From Kluyveromyces lactis (taxonomy: Eukaryota > Ascomycota > Saccharomycetes > Saccharomycetales > Saccharomycetaceae): a DNA stretch of 64,000 bases. The translations under genes were made by a program, and so were the position numbers. Positions 1 to 9,100 of the stretch are shown piece by piece; within the stretch, counting starts at the first letter, position 1, and each line of letters starts with the position of its first letter. Where the stretch lies: positions 868,001 through 932,000 of the forward strand of contig NC_006039.1 in NCBI RefSeq assembly GCF_000002515.2. Direction: 5' to 3'. A model generated the notes under the pieces. It searched no databases. It was not told where the DNA came from and saw nothing but the letters and a program-made list of their open reading frames with translations.

Positions 1-93
1 GTTGGAAGGCTCCAAGGTAGTAGTTGAACCGTTAAAGTACTGTGCTGCAGCCAATGGCGCAAGGATTAATGGTGTGATCTTGTTGAATTTCAT
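1..93 (-). CDS. N-terminus of a secreted, probably cell-wall protein (SVS1-like), cut by the window edge
   Basis: An ATG on the minus strand at 93 opens a frame that runs off the left edge after 31 codons. The peptide begins with a Lys-Phe-Asn-Lys head, a short hydrophobic core rich in Leu, Ile and Ala, and an Ala-Ala-Ala-Gln cleavage-like site near residue 18. A Ser/Thr-containing stretch follows (FNGSTTT). That is a signal peptide followed by a likely O-glycosylated region. The next genes rightward are the orthologues of YPL162C and YPL161C on the same strand, and in S. cerevisiae their neighbour is YPL163C (SVS1), a secreted Ser/Thr-rich protein. The identity is therefore inferred mainly from synteny. 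Too little protein is present to confirm it. Confidence 0.6.
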   Translation of the reverse strand, partial: MKFNKITPLILAPLAAAQYFNGSTTTLEPSN

Positions 94-1087
94 GTCTTTA
101 TAATTGAAAATTTGAAAGTCCCGGAAGTAAACAACTGTTTGAAGTGATTCTGTGGGGCAATTATCTCTTATAATATAACCGAATATGCAAATAAGTAGAA
201 CAACAAGATAAAGCACAGGCTATACGTGTTCTTAATAATGTTAAATGAGTGGACGAGACTTATTGTCTATAATAAGCTCAAAAAAATGAAGGCAGGTGTA
301 GATAATGTCAACAGAGGACCAGTGAACTAGTGAGCGATTAAAGTTGGATAATTGGCTTATGAAGAATAAGATCAACAAGCAAAAGATGAACCGTGAAATG
401 TAAACTTCTGAAAGACCCTGAGACCGGGCTTATTGAAGCATTAGAAATACCCATGAGTAACTATGAAATCCATCAGTATATATACTTTTTAACTGACATG
501 GGGAGATATTTTACTCTTGCATACCCTCTTTAGCAACGCATGCATGGCTATCATTCTCCCCTGTAAAACAAAAAGCCTCCACGGTTTTTGGGTTGACCGT
601 TCCTCTCATCTTTTCGCGGATTTCCTTTGTTTAATGTTAAATTCCAAAATAACATATCAAGTTTCGCGTATAAATGAAAGATCACGAAATTTCAACATTC
701 AAAAAAAAAAAAAAAAAAAAAAAAATCAAACAAAAATGAAGCTTCTAACATTTGACATATAAAACCCAAATACTCATTGCCGTTCTTGTTTGGGTATTAT
801 CCTGAAATATCACGAATGCGACTTGTTGTTTCACATTAGCTTAACCGATACGCACACAGTTTTAAATTTTTTTATCAATGTTTTTATTCTGGATAAATTG
901 TTGATGTTCTTGAAGTGAAAGCACAATCAGAGGGCTTGGACGGTAATATTTATGTGTACCATAGTTTCAACGAGTTGGTAGAAACTGGAATGCTGTTATT
1001 TTTAAATTTAAGAACAAAGATGTTGTGGAATCAAGAATGTTGTTGCCGTACGTAAGCTTTTTTTTCTTTTCTTTACTCTTCTTTTTT
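94..1087. other. intergenic region, no gene seen
   Basis: About 1 kb between the SVS1-like gene and the 3' end of the YPL162C orthologue. It should hold the promoter of the leftward secreted-protein gene. The only striking element is an uninterrupted run of 25 A at 701-725. An open frame at 517-762 has no ATG at its head and reads through the A run as a Lys block, so I do not call it. No tRNA or LTR was seen. Confidence 0.6.
701..725. repeat. poly(A) homopolymer, 25 nt
   Basis: Twenty-five consecutive A residues on the plus strand, the longest homopolymer in the window. It lies in the first long intergenic region. Poly(dA:dT) tracts exclude nucleosomes in yeast promoters. The exact length is prone to sequencing error. 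Confidence 0.9.
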
Positions 1088-1918
1088 CTATACTATTGTT
1101 CCATACCGTTTATTCGAAACAGTTCTTGTGACATATATTCCATCACTCTCAATTAACGATTCTTGATCGAAATTGTCTACATTCTGAGCAGTAATATTCG
1201 TTGCTGGCAATTTGATAATAGTGTCAACGCAGAAACACTGGAAACAATTTAGAAGTAAGGGGAAAACGAACATGACCAAAAACACTTGCAGGTTAGGCCA
1301 TGGATCGGACCAGCCAAGCACCCAGTTGGCCAACCATTCTGCGACATTTTCGAAATATAGAAGTATTAGAAACAAACACCCTTTCATTGAAGCTAAGCTA
1401 ACGATGAAAACCGTCAACTGTTTCAAAAATGCTGAAAACAACGGTTCACGTTTCGCTGTAGAAGAATGAGATTCTGATTCTGAGAAGTAATTGCCACTTT
1501 CGATATTCTCAATTCCTATAGCTGTCAGTATGTACTCGTAAAATGTGAGACAGCACCAAAGAATCGGTATTCCGACAGTGGTATCTAATAATAGGTTCAA
1601 AAAAAACCAGTCACATTCGTCCCCAGAGTCAGATCCACCATCCTTAGTCATTAATTTCAATCCGGCCCTAAAAATGAAAATAATAGCATCCTCAAGGGAA
1701 TTACTTCCTTTAAGCACACTAATCAGTACATTCAAGAAATGTATGCTCAAAGCACCAAGGATTTGTTTTCCAACATCGTAGCACCAAACTACCCACGTTC
1801 TCTTGGGATGCTCTGATTGTCTTTTCAATAATAACGAACATATTATCAGAAAGGCCATCAGCAGTTGTATGGCAATAGAAACTGGACCTAATAGCTTACA
1901 TTCGTTGTCATTTTGCAT
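1088..1918 (-). CDS. vacuolar-type multispan membrane protein, STIMATE family (YPL162C orthologue)
   Basis: A 276-residue membrane protein with several hydrophobic segments, the first near residues 11-30 and others near 50-70, 110-135, 160-190 and 205-230. The pattern and length match S. cerevisiae YPL162C, a vacuolar membrane protein of unknown function in the STIMATE (TMEM110) family. The Trp-rich loop KRTWVVWCYDVGKQILGAL around residues 39-57 looks like the conserved family segment. The start is the first ATG. The neighbours agree: BEM4 is immediately upstream on the same strand, as in S. cerevisiae. In animals the family regulates store-operated calcium entry. The yeast role is unknown, and I infer only a membrane function. 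Confidence 0.85.
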   Translation of the reverse strand: MQNDNECKLLGPVSIAIQLLMAFLIICSLLLKRQSEHPKRTWVVWCYDVGKQILGALSIHFLNVLISVLKGSNSLEDAIIFIFRAGLKLMTKDGGSDSGDECDWFFLNLLLDTTVGIPILWCCLTFYEYILTAIGIENIESGNYFSESESHSSTAKREPLFSAFLKQLTVFIVSLASMKGCLFLILLYFENVAEWLANWVLGWSDPWPNLQVFLVMFVFPLLLNCFQCFCVDTIIKLPATNITAQNVDNFDQESLIESDGIYVTRTVSNKRYGTIV

Positions 1919-2146
1919 AACGAAACAAGTTCCCTTAGTGAAGGCTTGTGTTGCCTCAGCTCCTACCCAATGGTTTTTATAGAACTCTTCAATTCTTAAT
2001 CAAAGTCTGTCTCTTGTGAAAGGCTTCAAATCCAGCAGGTAAATTTTAAGGTTGCCATGCGCTAAGACATAAAATGTTTTGCCCGGGTAACTTAATAATT
2101 ACCTATAAACATGGTATTTATTATACACATATGCGGTACCTTAAAC

Positions 2147-3973
2147 TTATTGGAAACATTGATGAGCTATATCTTTGACTTCTTTAGGGATTGTAGAGCA
2201 TTTAGAGGCTATGACCATGCCAGCAAGATACCTACCATTATTCCAGATTGCTTTTGCAGCTGTTTCCGTTGAGCTTTTGGTTGACAAAGATGCTTCAAGA
2301 AGCTTAAAAATTACATCTGAGTACTTGTCAAACACTTCATCTTGTTCGTCTGTTGGGGTTTCATTTATATATATGCCCGTAGACCTTAATATATGAAATG
2401 TGGTGAATGGATCTTGCAACAAGTTGTCTAGAGTTATGTTTTTACAATATTCAAATACTTTCTTGGCCAGCAGATCAACCGACAACGGGCTTTCAAGATC
2501 ACGCTTTTTAGCTAATTTGTCAATGGCCTGACAAGATAATATTATTCCTCTATTAGATAGCACTTCAGTAAATCTTGGTACAGCAGCTATCATAGTTGTC
2601 AGGGTCTTTGCAGTTGACACGGCCAATAATTTTTGTAACAACATTTCTAATATTGGAGAGAGACCTTGATAGTAATTTGATTGATCATGGCAGATAACTA
2701 GTAGCTGACTTAACTGCGCCAATGTCTCGTTTGGAGTGAACATTATAATATCTGGTTTAAGTAACTTTCTCAACAAAGATAACAAACCTTGGAATTGTAT
2801 GGGGTCTCGAATTGTTGTACTTGATTTGACAATAATGTCGTAAGATAGTTTTTTATTGATCTCATTTGCCTTCTGAGCATCAGAGACGTAATTGGAAATG
2901 ACTATCAACGCTGATGCAGCGGCGTATGATGACTTATGACATTGTAGCAATTTGATGGAAATATCGACATCTTTCCCATTGGAGTAGGATTTATTACTAG
3001 AAACGTTAGCAATAGAAGAGAGTATCTCCCTATTAATGATCAACTGGTTATCAAATTCTTTTGAGCCTAGATTTTCGAGTGATGTTAATAGATTGTGTTG
3101 GAGGATAGAAGTGTTGACCTCATCGGAAAAATTGTAATCCTCAGGTTCAGAAGTCTTCAATATACAATGTGAGATATTATTGACCAAGCTGGGTAAAAAT
3201 GTATCTTCCTCTTCATCTTCAACTTCTTCAATTTGCGCATCATTTTTCGAAGTATCAATTTCTCCAGAATTGCAAACTGCTATATTGGAAGTGCTTTCAA
3301 TGCATTTACAGACTTGAATTAAAACTTCAGAAAGGGAAACGAGCTGAACCAAAGATAAAAACTTCTTATGATCTACAAAGGAGCATAAGAGGTCAAAAGA
3401 AGTTCCGACAAGTAGGTTGTACTGTTCGTCTAGAAATACATTTTTCATAGAAATAATCAATTTGAAAAGTGGGACAGCTACTCTTCTTGCTGCTCTTTCA
3501 TAATAGGTATCGTTATCCATGGCCAAGTTAGAAATTAAAACAACTGTCCTCAATTGCAATTTAACAACGTAGTCTTCCTCGTCAAATAGACCAAGTATCC
3601 TGCCAGCGTAGTAGTCGATAAATTCGTTATGTTTGGTACAGTCGCCATTCCAAAATACCTCCCTATTAGCATCATTATCAACCAGGCAATTTGCAATGGA
3701 TCTTACTAATTCTGAAGAGATTTGAAGAAATTGTATCCGTTTACTTGATTCTTGGAATGCATAATCCAAAAAGGAATTTAGTACCCTCAACAATTGACTT
3801 AATAGACCAGTTTCTCTAATAAGGTCTCTGTTTGATTCAGCACGTAGATGCACCGCTAATTGTTCAAGAACTGTAATATAACTTTGTAAAAAGACGTCCT
3901 GGACAGGAACATCCTTTGGATTAGCTGCATTGAGCAATGGTTGCAAACCAAATAGTATCTGCTCATATTCCAT
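2147..3973 (-). CDS. BEM4: Bem4, Rho-GTPase-binding regulator of cell polarity
   Basis: A 608-residue, largely alpha-helical protein of armadillo-repeat character, close to the roughly 630 residues of S. cerevisiae Bem4. It has an acidic insert around residue 250 (EEVEDEEED). Bem4 binds Rho-type GTPases such as Cdc42 and Rho1, promotes bud emergence and helps the filamentous-growth MAPK pathway. No catalytic motifs are expected. Identification rests on overall sequence character, length, and position next to the YPL162C orthologue. The start is an ATG followed by a frame with no interruption. The divergent neighbour at 4435 belongs to a different ancestral block. Confidence 0.88.
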   Translation of the reverse strand: MEYEQILFGLQPLLNAANPKDVPVQDVFLQSYITVLEQLAVHLRAESNRDLIRETGLLSQLLRVLNSFLDYAFQESSKRIQFLQISSELVRSIANCLVDNDANREVFWNGDCTKHNEFIDYYAGRILGLFDEEDYVVKLQLRTVVLISNLAMDNDTYYERAARRVAVPLFKLIISMKNVFLDEQYNLLVGTSFDLLCSFVDHKKFLSLVQLVSLSEVLIQVCKCIESTSNIAVCNSGEIDTSKNDAQIEEVEDEEEDTFLPSLVNNISHCILKTSEPEDYNFSDEVNTSILQHNLLTSLENLGSKEFDNQLIINREILSSIANVSSNKSYSNGKDVDISIKLLQCHKSSYAAASALIVISNYVSDAQKANEINKKLSYDIIVKSSTTIRDPIQFQGLLSLLRKLLKPDIIMFTPNETLAQLSQLLVICHDQSNYYQGLSPILEMLLQKLLAVSTAKTLTTMIAAVPRFTEVLSNRGIILSCQAIDKLAKKRDLESPLSVDLLAKKVFEYCKNITLDNLLQDPFTTFHILRSTGIYINETPTDEQDEVFDKYSDVIFKLLEASLSTKSSTETAAKAIWNNGRYLAGMVIASKCSTIPKEVKDIAHQCFQ

Positions 3974-4434
3974 TTTTGGACAATGGACTATGGGCTTTAA
4001 TCGTGGTTATCATTTTTATAAAGTGGACAGTCTCGCCAAGACCGCACTTTCAATGATCGATCTTTAAACATACAATTGCTGACTTTTTAAGATTCTACTC
4101 ATAAATGTCAACAACACACATAGGTAAACAAGAAAGGTAAGGTCATAAAATAATACTGGTTTGACAACCCATGACTAGAATTCTCTCGAATATTATCTTG
4201 ATTATGGCATGAGTTAACAGGACTCGGTAAGTGACCTTCTGTAATAGGTCAGATGACCTATTATTTCATACACATAATAATACTTTCGGTAGCTGCAAAC
4301 ACTTTTAAATAGTGAAAAATCGCAAAAGTTGAGCATTAGTAAAAGCATCGACTAATTGCTAAGAAACTAATAAGGTAAGTAATATATTTCACATAGTCCA
4401 TCTATGAGAACATATCCGACGGCTTCAAGAAACT
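3974..4434. other. divergent intergenic region, BEM4 / F-box gene, at a synteny junction
   Basis: 461 bp separating two divergent genes that are not neighbours in S. cerevisiae. It contains an inverted repeat at 4243-4262 and an upstream ATG frame at 4404-4442. No tRNA or transposon remnant was seen that would explain the rearrangement. Confidence 0.6.
4243..4262. repeat. inverted repeat, two 9-bp arms with 2-bp centre
   Basis: AATAGGTCA and TGACCTATT are exact reverse complements separated by GA. The site lies 172 bp upstream of the F-box gene ATG and about 270 bp upstream of the BEM4 ATG. The symmetry would suit a dimeric DNA-binding protein, but I cannot name one. Confidence 0.7.
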
Positions 4435-4442
4435 ATGGCTAA
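4404..4442 (+). promoter_or_regulatory. upstream ORF overlapping the F-box gene start
   Basis: An ATG at 4404 opens a 12-codon frame in a different register. Its TAA (4440-4442) lies just inside the main coding region, whose ATG is at 4435. If transcription starts upstream of 4404, ribosomes using this ATG would pass the main start. The transcription start is unknown, so the regulatory role is an inference. Confidence 0.4.
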
Positions 4443-5715
4443 TAAAAGAAGGCCAAAGAAAGTAAAGCCTCCTTATAGAAAATATGTTGGCGGTGTTGGA
4501 TTCACACACACTCAAGGGTTCAGTCAAATAGCTGAAGAAAATGACACAACGAATATCCAAAAGTTTAATGAATTACAAATAAACGAAATACGTAATCCTT
4601 CTGATAGCGAGGAATCACGACTACAGGGAGATTCTGTCCGATCAGATGTAACTGATTACGGTGGTATGAAGCTTCCACTAGAAATATTTGACCTTACGAT
4701 TTCTATGATGAGTCCGCAAGATATCAGGATGAACTTAGTGCTAGTGTGTCGAGCATGGTATCTTATATGCATACCAAAATTATATCGTACACCAAAGTTA
4801 ACTAGTCGAAACTTTTTAAAGTTTGTGGAAACGGTATTGGCAGATAGGAAGAGAAAAACATGTGAGCACGTAGTTCATTTGGATTTATCTCCTATTATAC
4901 AGAGTGGGAAGAATAGCTATGTGTCAAAAGTGCTACGACGTTGCTCTAAAAATTTGGTTTCATTTACAGCGCCACAGACTAGTTTTGGAATAGCTCCTTT
5001 GATCAGTCTTAAATCCTGCCAAAACCTTAAATACCTTGATTTAGGATTGGTATCAGAAACAGTCAATTTAAAAGAATTATTCTTGGCGATCAAAAACTTC
5101 CATGAGTTAACACATTTATCGTTTCCAAGAAGTTCCATTCAATGTGACGGATATAGAGACTTCCAATGGCCCCCAAATTTACAATATTTGAAGCTCAGTG
5201 GTGGGATCACAAATGAGTTCGTGCAAGAAACGATATTTCCTAATACCATCAAAATCTTAGAGTTTTCATTTTGTCCCCAAATTAATGAACATTCAATATA
5301 CACAGTATTGGCCAAAATTGGTGATAATTTGACACAACTATACTTCCATTATCCAATGCCAGCCTTAAAGGACAATTCCTTGGATCATGTATTCAGGTAC
5401 TGTTCCAATTTAAAAGTACTACAACTAATGATAGATTATTGCACCAGATGGGTTTTCAGTGAATACTTCTTTACGCAATTACCATATCCTCGGCCGCTTA
5501 GAACCCTCATATTGGAATGTAGCGGCCACCTTGGTCAAACATTCAAAGTACATCCTGATGACTTAACTATAGCGATATGTGAGGGTAGATTGCCTTGTTT
5601 AAAAATTATCCGAATTTCTTCTAGGCTAGGTTGGGACTCTCAAGGCGATGACGTCGGCGATTTAGTCTCGAGTTTGGAGGAAGAAAACGGCGGGAGCATG
5701 TATATCACATACTGA
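4435..5715 (+). CDS. F-box / leucine-rich-repeat protein (YDR306C orthologue)
   Basis: 426 residues. A basic N-terminus (MANKRRPKKVKPPYRKYVGG) matches the start of S. cerevisiae YDR306C. It is followed by a low-complexity linker to about residue 75, an F-box-like segment around 78-118 (LPLEIFDLTI...VCRAWY), and then a leucine-rich region with motifs such as LKYLDLGLVSE and LKYLKLSGGI. The C-terminus GSMYITY resembles the GSLYLNY end of YDR306C. F-box proteins link substrates to SCF ubiquitin ligases through Skp1. The substrate is unknown here. S. cerevisiae YDR306C is somewhat longer (about 478 residues), the difference lying in the linker before the F-box. HNT2 follows, as in S. cerevisiae. 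Confidence 0.9.
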   Translation: MANKRRPKKVKPPYRKYVGGVGFTHTQGFSQIAEENDTTNIQKFNELQINEIRNPSDSEESRLQGDSVRSDVTDYGGMKLPLEIFDLTISMMSPQDIRMNLVLVCRAWYLICIPKLYRTPKLTSRNFLKFVETVLADRKRKTCEHVVHLDLSPIIQSGKNSYVSKVLRRCSKNLVSFTAPQTSFGIAPLISLKSCQNLKYLDLGLVSETVNLKELFLAIKNFHELTHLSFPRSSIQCDGYRDFQWPPNLQYLKLSGGITNEFVQETIFPNTIKILEFSFCPQINEHSIYTVLAKIGDNLTQLYFHYPMPALKDNSLDHVFRYCSNLKVLQLMIDYCTRWVFSEYFFTQLPYPRPLRTLILECSGHLGQTFKVHPDDLTIAICEGRLPCLKIIRISSRLGWDSQGDDVGDLVSSLEEENGGSMYITY

Positions 5716-5947
5716 ATGCAGTGAAAATATATAACACATAAAATTGATAGAATTTGGACATTTAATAGCCACAGTGCTTATCGGTTAGAATGAATACTCT
5801 TATTCAGAGTGCTATTAAATCCTATGCGTACCTTTACGTTGCATCAAAGCCTAAGAAAAATACATTTTTATTTAGATGTCGGATCTTGGCTAAGAATGGT
5901 TTACTTTAAGGACAAAAAGATAGGGCCGCAGCCAACAGTGAATCAGA

Positions 5948-6630
5948 ATGACTGCAGGTTCCATCTTTTTCAGCAAGTTTGTTGTTACAAAACAAGTTTT
6001 CTACGTATGTGAAATACCATGTAGAGGATATACTTTAATTAGCAAAGTGCAATTATTGCTTTGAGTGATACCTTCAATTTACTAACCGTTGAATTCACTA
6101 CTCAATAACTTCAGAAAACTAAATATTCATACGCGTTGGTGAATTTAAAACCTTTATTTCCGGGCCATGTGCTAGTTGTGCCGTTGCGTACCGAATGCCT
6201 TTCTCTCTCTGATCTTACTCCAGAAGAGAACAAAGATTATTTTGCTACTTTGCAAGTGGTACATCAATTCATCAGCGATGAATTTCATGCCGATTCCGTT
6301 AATGTTGCAATTCAGGACGGTCCTGAGGCAGGGCAAACCGTTCCACATTTACACACGCATATTATTCCAAGACACAAGGTAAACAACATTGGTGATAAAG
6401 TCTACGACAAGTTAGATGCATGGACTTTTGAAGAACAATTGGCTAAATGGAATGAAAGGCGATCCGATTATGCTAGCGCAGATACCAGCATTATCAAGCG
6501 TGAGCTTATTGTACCAGACGTTCAGCGTGAGCCAAGAAGTATGGATGAAATGAGTGCTGAAGCTCATGCTCTGAGCCAAAAGTTGAATCTTTTCCTAGAG
6601 CAAAACCCTAAACTTAAGGAGTACTACTAA
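5948..6630 (+). CDS. HNT2: Hnt2, dinucleoside triphosphate hydrolase of the HIT/Fhit family (spliced: 5948-6004 joined to 6115-6630)
   Basis: Exon 1 encodes 19 residues (MTAGSIFFSKFVVTKQVFY). Exon 2 continues in frame as KTKYSYALVNLKP, giving 190 residues. The join restores the N-terminus of S. cerevisiae Hnt2, whose gene also has an intron. The histidine triad HLHTHI gives His97, His99 and His101 in the spliced product, with His99 the expected nucleophile. Fhit-type enzymes cleave ApppA and AppppA to AMP plus ADP or ATP. S. cerevisiae Hnt2 is about 217 residues, and the difference lies in the variable C-terminal third. The gene follows the YDR306C orthologue, the same neighbour as in S. cerevisiae. 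Confidence 0.93.
6005..6114 (+). other. HNT2: HNT2 intron, 110 nt
   Basis: The 5' splice site is GTATGT at 6005-6010, directly after codon 19. The branch point TACTAAC lies at 6080-6086. The first AG downstream, at 6113-6114, is the acceptor. All three signals are the yeast consensus, and splicing keeps the frame while restoring family homology on both sides. Confidence 0.93.
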
Positions 6631-6795
6631 AAGAAAAGAGAGTATATACTTTATTGTAGAATTGCATTTCTGTAATACGTTCTCTTAATTGTCTATACAT
6701 GTAATAACAATATTATTTCGTGTCCTTCTGTTGAATCAGAGTTATATTTACAAGTGTAATGTTTAGAAGTGAAAGGATGTGATGCTTTGAAACGA

Positions 6796-7173
6796 TTACT
6801 CCGCATTTCTTTGTTCAGCCCTCCATTTAGCAATAGTCTCCTTCCTCTTTCTTTCACCACCGAAGAAAGACTTCTTTCCCTTTTTAATTTCTTTGATCTC
6901 TTCTCCTTTTCTTAGTTTCTCAACTTGATTCAATATGTAACGTCTTTGTTGAATTGGAATACCTTTTTCTTTTAGTACAGGTCCACCCCAAGTAAACAAG
7001 TTATCCCACTTGTTCTCATATGTATCAGTAAATTCATCACATTTCCTGCCAATCCTGCCCAAAAAGGCGTTAACATCGGGTATCTCTTCACTGGGTTTGA
7101 CAGTCTTCCTTAGAGAAGTCTTCGAAGCCGCTTGAACAATAACGCTAGAACTGAAAAGTCTACGGAAAAGCAT
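6796..7173 (-). CDS. FYV4: Fyv4, mitochondrial small ribosomal subunit protein mS41
   Basis: 125 residues from the ATG at 7173. The frame is open a little further upstream but has no earlier ATG. The N-terminus [20 protein letters not shown] is a typical mitochondrial presequence: basic, Ser-rich and without acidic residues. The core [15 protein letters not shown] followed by [20 protein letters not shown] is the mS41 signature. The C-terminus is Lys/Arg-rich, suiting rRNA contact. S. cerevisiae FYV4 (YHR059W) is about 130 residues and lies next to MED6, as here. Confidence 0.9.
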   Translation of the reverse strand: MLFRRLFSSSVIVQAASKTSLRKTVKPSEEIPDVNAFLGRIGRKCDEFTDTYENKWDNLFTWGGPVLKEKGIPIQQRRYILNQVEKLRKGEEIKEIKKGKKSFFGGERKRKETIAKWRAEQRNAE

Positions 7174-7491
7174 GCTGTAAAAATCTACTGTGAATATTAT
7201 CTTCCTTTTCACCTATTATCTGATAATCAATTTCACGATGTACAATCTGGTAATATTGTTGCTTAATACGATTCCACTTCATTCCTTTATCTATGCTCTT
7301 CTGCATGATAAAATTTTGCATAATTTTTTCTTGATTCAAATTAAAGGTTTTGATGAAAACCAATATTAAACTGCAATTAAAGATGATATTCAAATAATTC
7401 GAATCGTAAATCTAAGTGATCGAGAATAAATGCACGAATTTAGAATAAACTGGAATAGAAACACAAAAACTGGACATAAAATAATTGACAG
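7174..7491. other. divergent promoter region, FYV4 / MED6
   Basis: 318 bp, AT-rich, shared by two divergent genes. I see no clear factor site. Confidence 0.5.
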
Positions 7492-8298
7492 ATGTCATTA
7501 CCACCGTTAGATGAATTGCAATGGAAATCCCCAGAATGGATCCAAACGTTTGGGCTACATACTGACAATGTGCTAGACTACTTTAGCGAGTCACCATTTT
7601 TTGACAAGACTTCAAACAACCAAGTGGTCAAGATGCAGCAACAATTCTCACAGCAGAGTCAGGTTCCAGGTAGTATGCCCTTGGGAAGTAGCAGCGGCAT
7701 TGGCGCTGCTGCTGGTGCTGGTACAGTATCTCCTTCTGATCGTAGTTTGATATGGGAACGTTATCCAGTACATGCAATGCTCGAAAAGGAATTAATGAAG
7801 ATGAAAGGAATTGAGTACATATTAGTTCTAGTACGGGAACCAGACCTTTGGATAATTAGAAAACAGCAACGAGATGGGCCTACCAAGACGACAACACTCC
7901 GAGACTACTATGTTATTGGTTCGGCAGTGTACCAATCACCAACTGTGTACAAGATTATTCAGAATCGATTGCTGAGTACCAATTATCACCTTTCGCATTC
8001 ATTATCACAACTTAACAAATTAGTGGAATTTCACCCAGCACAAGGTGCCTCGTTTCTACGACCTGAAGATCCATTGTGTAGTTCAGTTGCTGCTGCTACT
8101 ACCAGTGGATCTACTGCGAGCCATACCGTGGCAAGCTCAGTTTCTGTGCCAGAAACTGGACCAATAAATGCAGAGACATCTGGTGCCACTGCCGCCGCTA
8201 CATCGATCGATCCTGATCGCCGTCAAGATTCTTTCAATACAGAAATCATGGATAAACTAATGGCAACTAGTATCAAGGCTAATCCAGTATACATTTAA
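7492..8298 (+). CDS. MED6: Med6, Mediator head-module subunit
   Basis: 268 residues, with the conserved opening LDELQWKSPEWIQTFGL and the DYFSESPFFDKTSNN segment at about residues 29-43 that typifies Med6. A second conserved block (SLIWERYPVHAMLEKELMKMKG to YYVIGSAVYQSPTVYKIIQNRL) follows an Ala/Gly/Ser linker. The C-terminal part is a low-complexity Ser/Thr/Ala tail. Med6 bridges the Mediator head and middle modules during RNA polymerase II transcription. S. cerevisiae Med6 is about 295 residues. The neighbours FYV4 and a CPR2/CPR5-type cyclophilin match S. cerevisiae chromosome VIII order. Confidence 0.95.
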   Translation: MSLPPLDELQWKSPEWIQTFGLHTDNVLDYFSESPFFDKTSNNQVVKMQQQFSQQSQVPGSMPLGSSSGIGAAAGAGTVSPSDRSLIWERYPVHAMLEKELMKMKGIEYILVLVREPDLWIIRKQQRDGPTKTTTLRDYYVIGSAVYQSPTVYKIIQNRLLSTNYHLSHSLSQLNKLVEFHPAQGASFLRPEDPLCSSVAAATTSGSTASHTVASSVSVPETGPINAETSGATAAATSIDPDRRQDSFNTEIMDKLMATSIKANPVYI

Positions 8299-8348
8299 TA
8301 TACAAAATATATATCAGCAATCTTCAGAGAAGAGTAGAGATTTCCTAT

Positions 8349-8358
8349 ATCACGTGAT
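8349..8358. promoter_or_regulatory. palindromic E-box ATCACGTGAT (Cbf1/Pho4-type)
   Basis: A perfect 10-bp palindrome about 140 bp upstream of the cyclophilin ATG. The CACGTG core with flanking AT is the preferred Cbf1 site in yeasts. Function is inferred from sequence only. Confidence 0.55.
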
Positions 8359-8494
8359 GCAAAATCGTTATAGTTTCGTTTGAAATTCATATAAATACGA
8401 TATAACATGAGGATACCTTTAAATCTGTTGAACCTCAGAAAATGGATACTCACAAATAACGTGCATTCAAGGGCCAGAAAAACTAGCATCAACC

Positions 8495-9100
8495 ATGAAG
8501 CTATTAATCCAATTTATTGCTGTTTTAAGTGCATTGGCTGCATTCGTGTTAGCTGACCCAACAATTACGCATAAGGTCTATTTCGATATTGAACATGGAG
8601 ACGAGTCTGTTGGAAGAATTGTGATTGGGCTATTCGGTGAAGTGGCTCCAAGAACTGTACAAAACTTCTTCGAATTGAGCATTAGTGAGGATCCAAAAAT
8701 GGGGTATGTGAAATCTATTTTCCACCGTGTTATTCCTCAATTCATGATTCAAGGTGGTGATTTCACAAACGGGAACGGCACTGGTGGTAAATCCATTTAC
8801 GGTGACACTTTCGATGATGAATCCTTTGAAGTTAAACATGACAAGCCAGGTCGCTTGTCTATGGCTAACAGAGGGAGAAACACTAACGGTTCTCAATTCT
8901 TTATCACCACCGTTCCTACCCCATGGTTAGATGGTAAGCACGTTGTGTTCGGTGAAGTCTTGGAAGGTATGGACGTAGTCAGCTACATTGAGAATGTTCC
9001 AAGAAACCGTTCCGACAGGCCAAAACAAGATGTAAGAATAGCTGGTTCCGGTGAAGTTGAAACAGTGCCACCTTCAGACTTGGACAACGACGAATTGTAG
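8495..9100 (+). CDS. CPR5: secretory-pathway cyclophilin (peptidyl-prolyl isomerase), Cpr2/Cpr5 type
   Basis: 201 residues. Residues 1-20 form a signal peptide (hydrophobic [18 protein letters not shown]). The cyclophilin fold follows, with the catalytic block [15 protein letters not shown], the cyclosporin-binding GSQFFITT, and [19 protein letters not shown]. The protein ends NDEL, an apparent ER retrieval signal. S. cerevisiae Cpr5 carries HDEL. S. cerevisiae has two descendants of this locus, CPR5 (YDR304C, beside HNT2) and CPR2 (YHR057C, beside MED6). This single gene lies next to both neighbours, so it represents the unduplicated ancestor. I use CPR5 because of the retrieval signal. It catalyses proline isomerisation during folding of secretory proteins. 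Confidence 0.9.
   Translation: MKLLIQFIAVLSALAAFVLADPTITHKVYFDIEHGDESVGRIVIGLFGEVAPRTVQNFFELSISEDPKMGYVKSIFHRVIPQFMIQGGDFTNGNGTGGKSIYGDTFDDESFEVKHDKPGRLSMANRGRNTNGSQFFITTVPTPWLDGKHVVFGEVLEGMDVVSYIENVPRNRSDRPKQDVRIAGSGEVETVPPSDLDNDEL

Noticed and set aside
517-762. Open frame of 81 codons on plus, near the left edge
   Set aside because: No ATG at its head, reads through a 25-A run as poly-Lys, and has no protein-like composition or homology.
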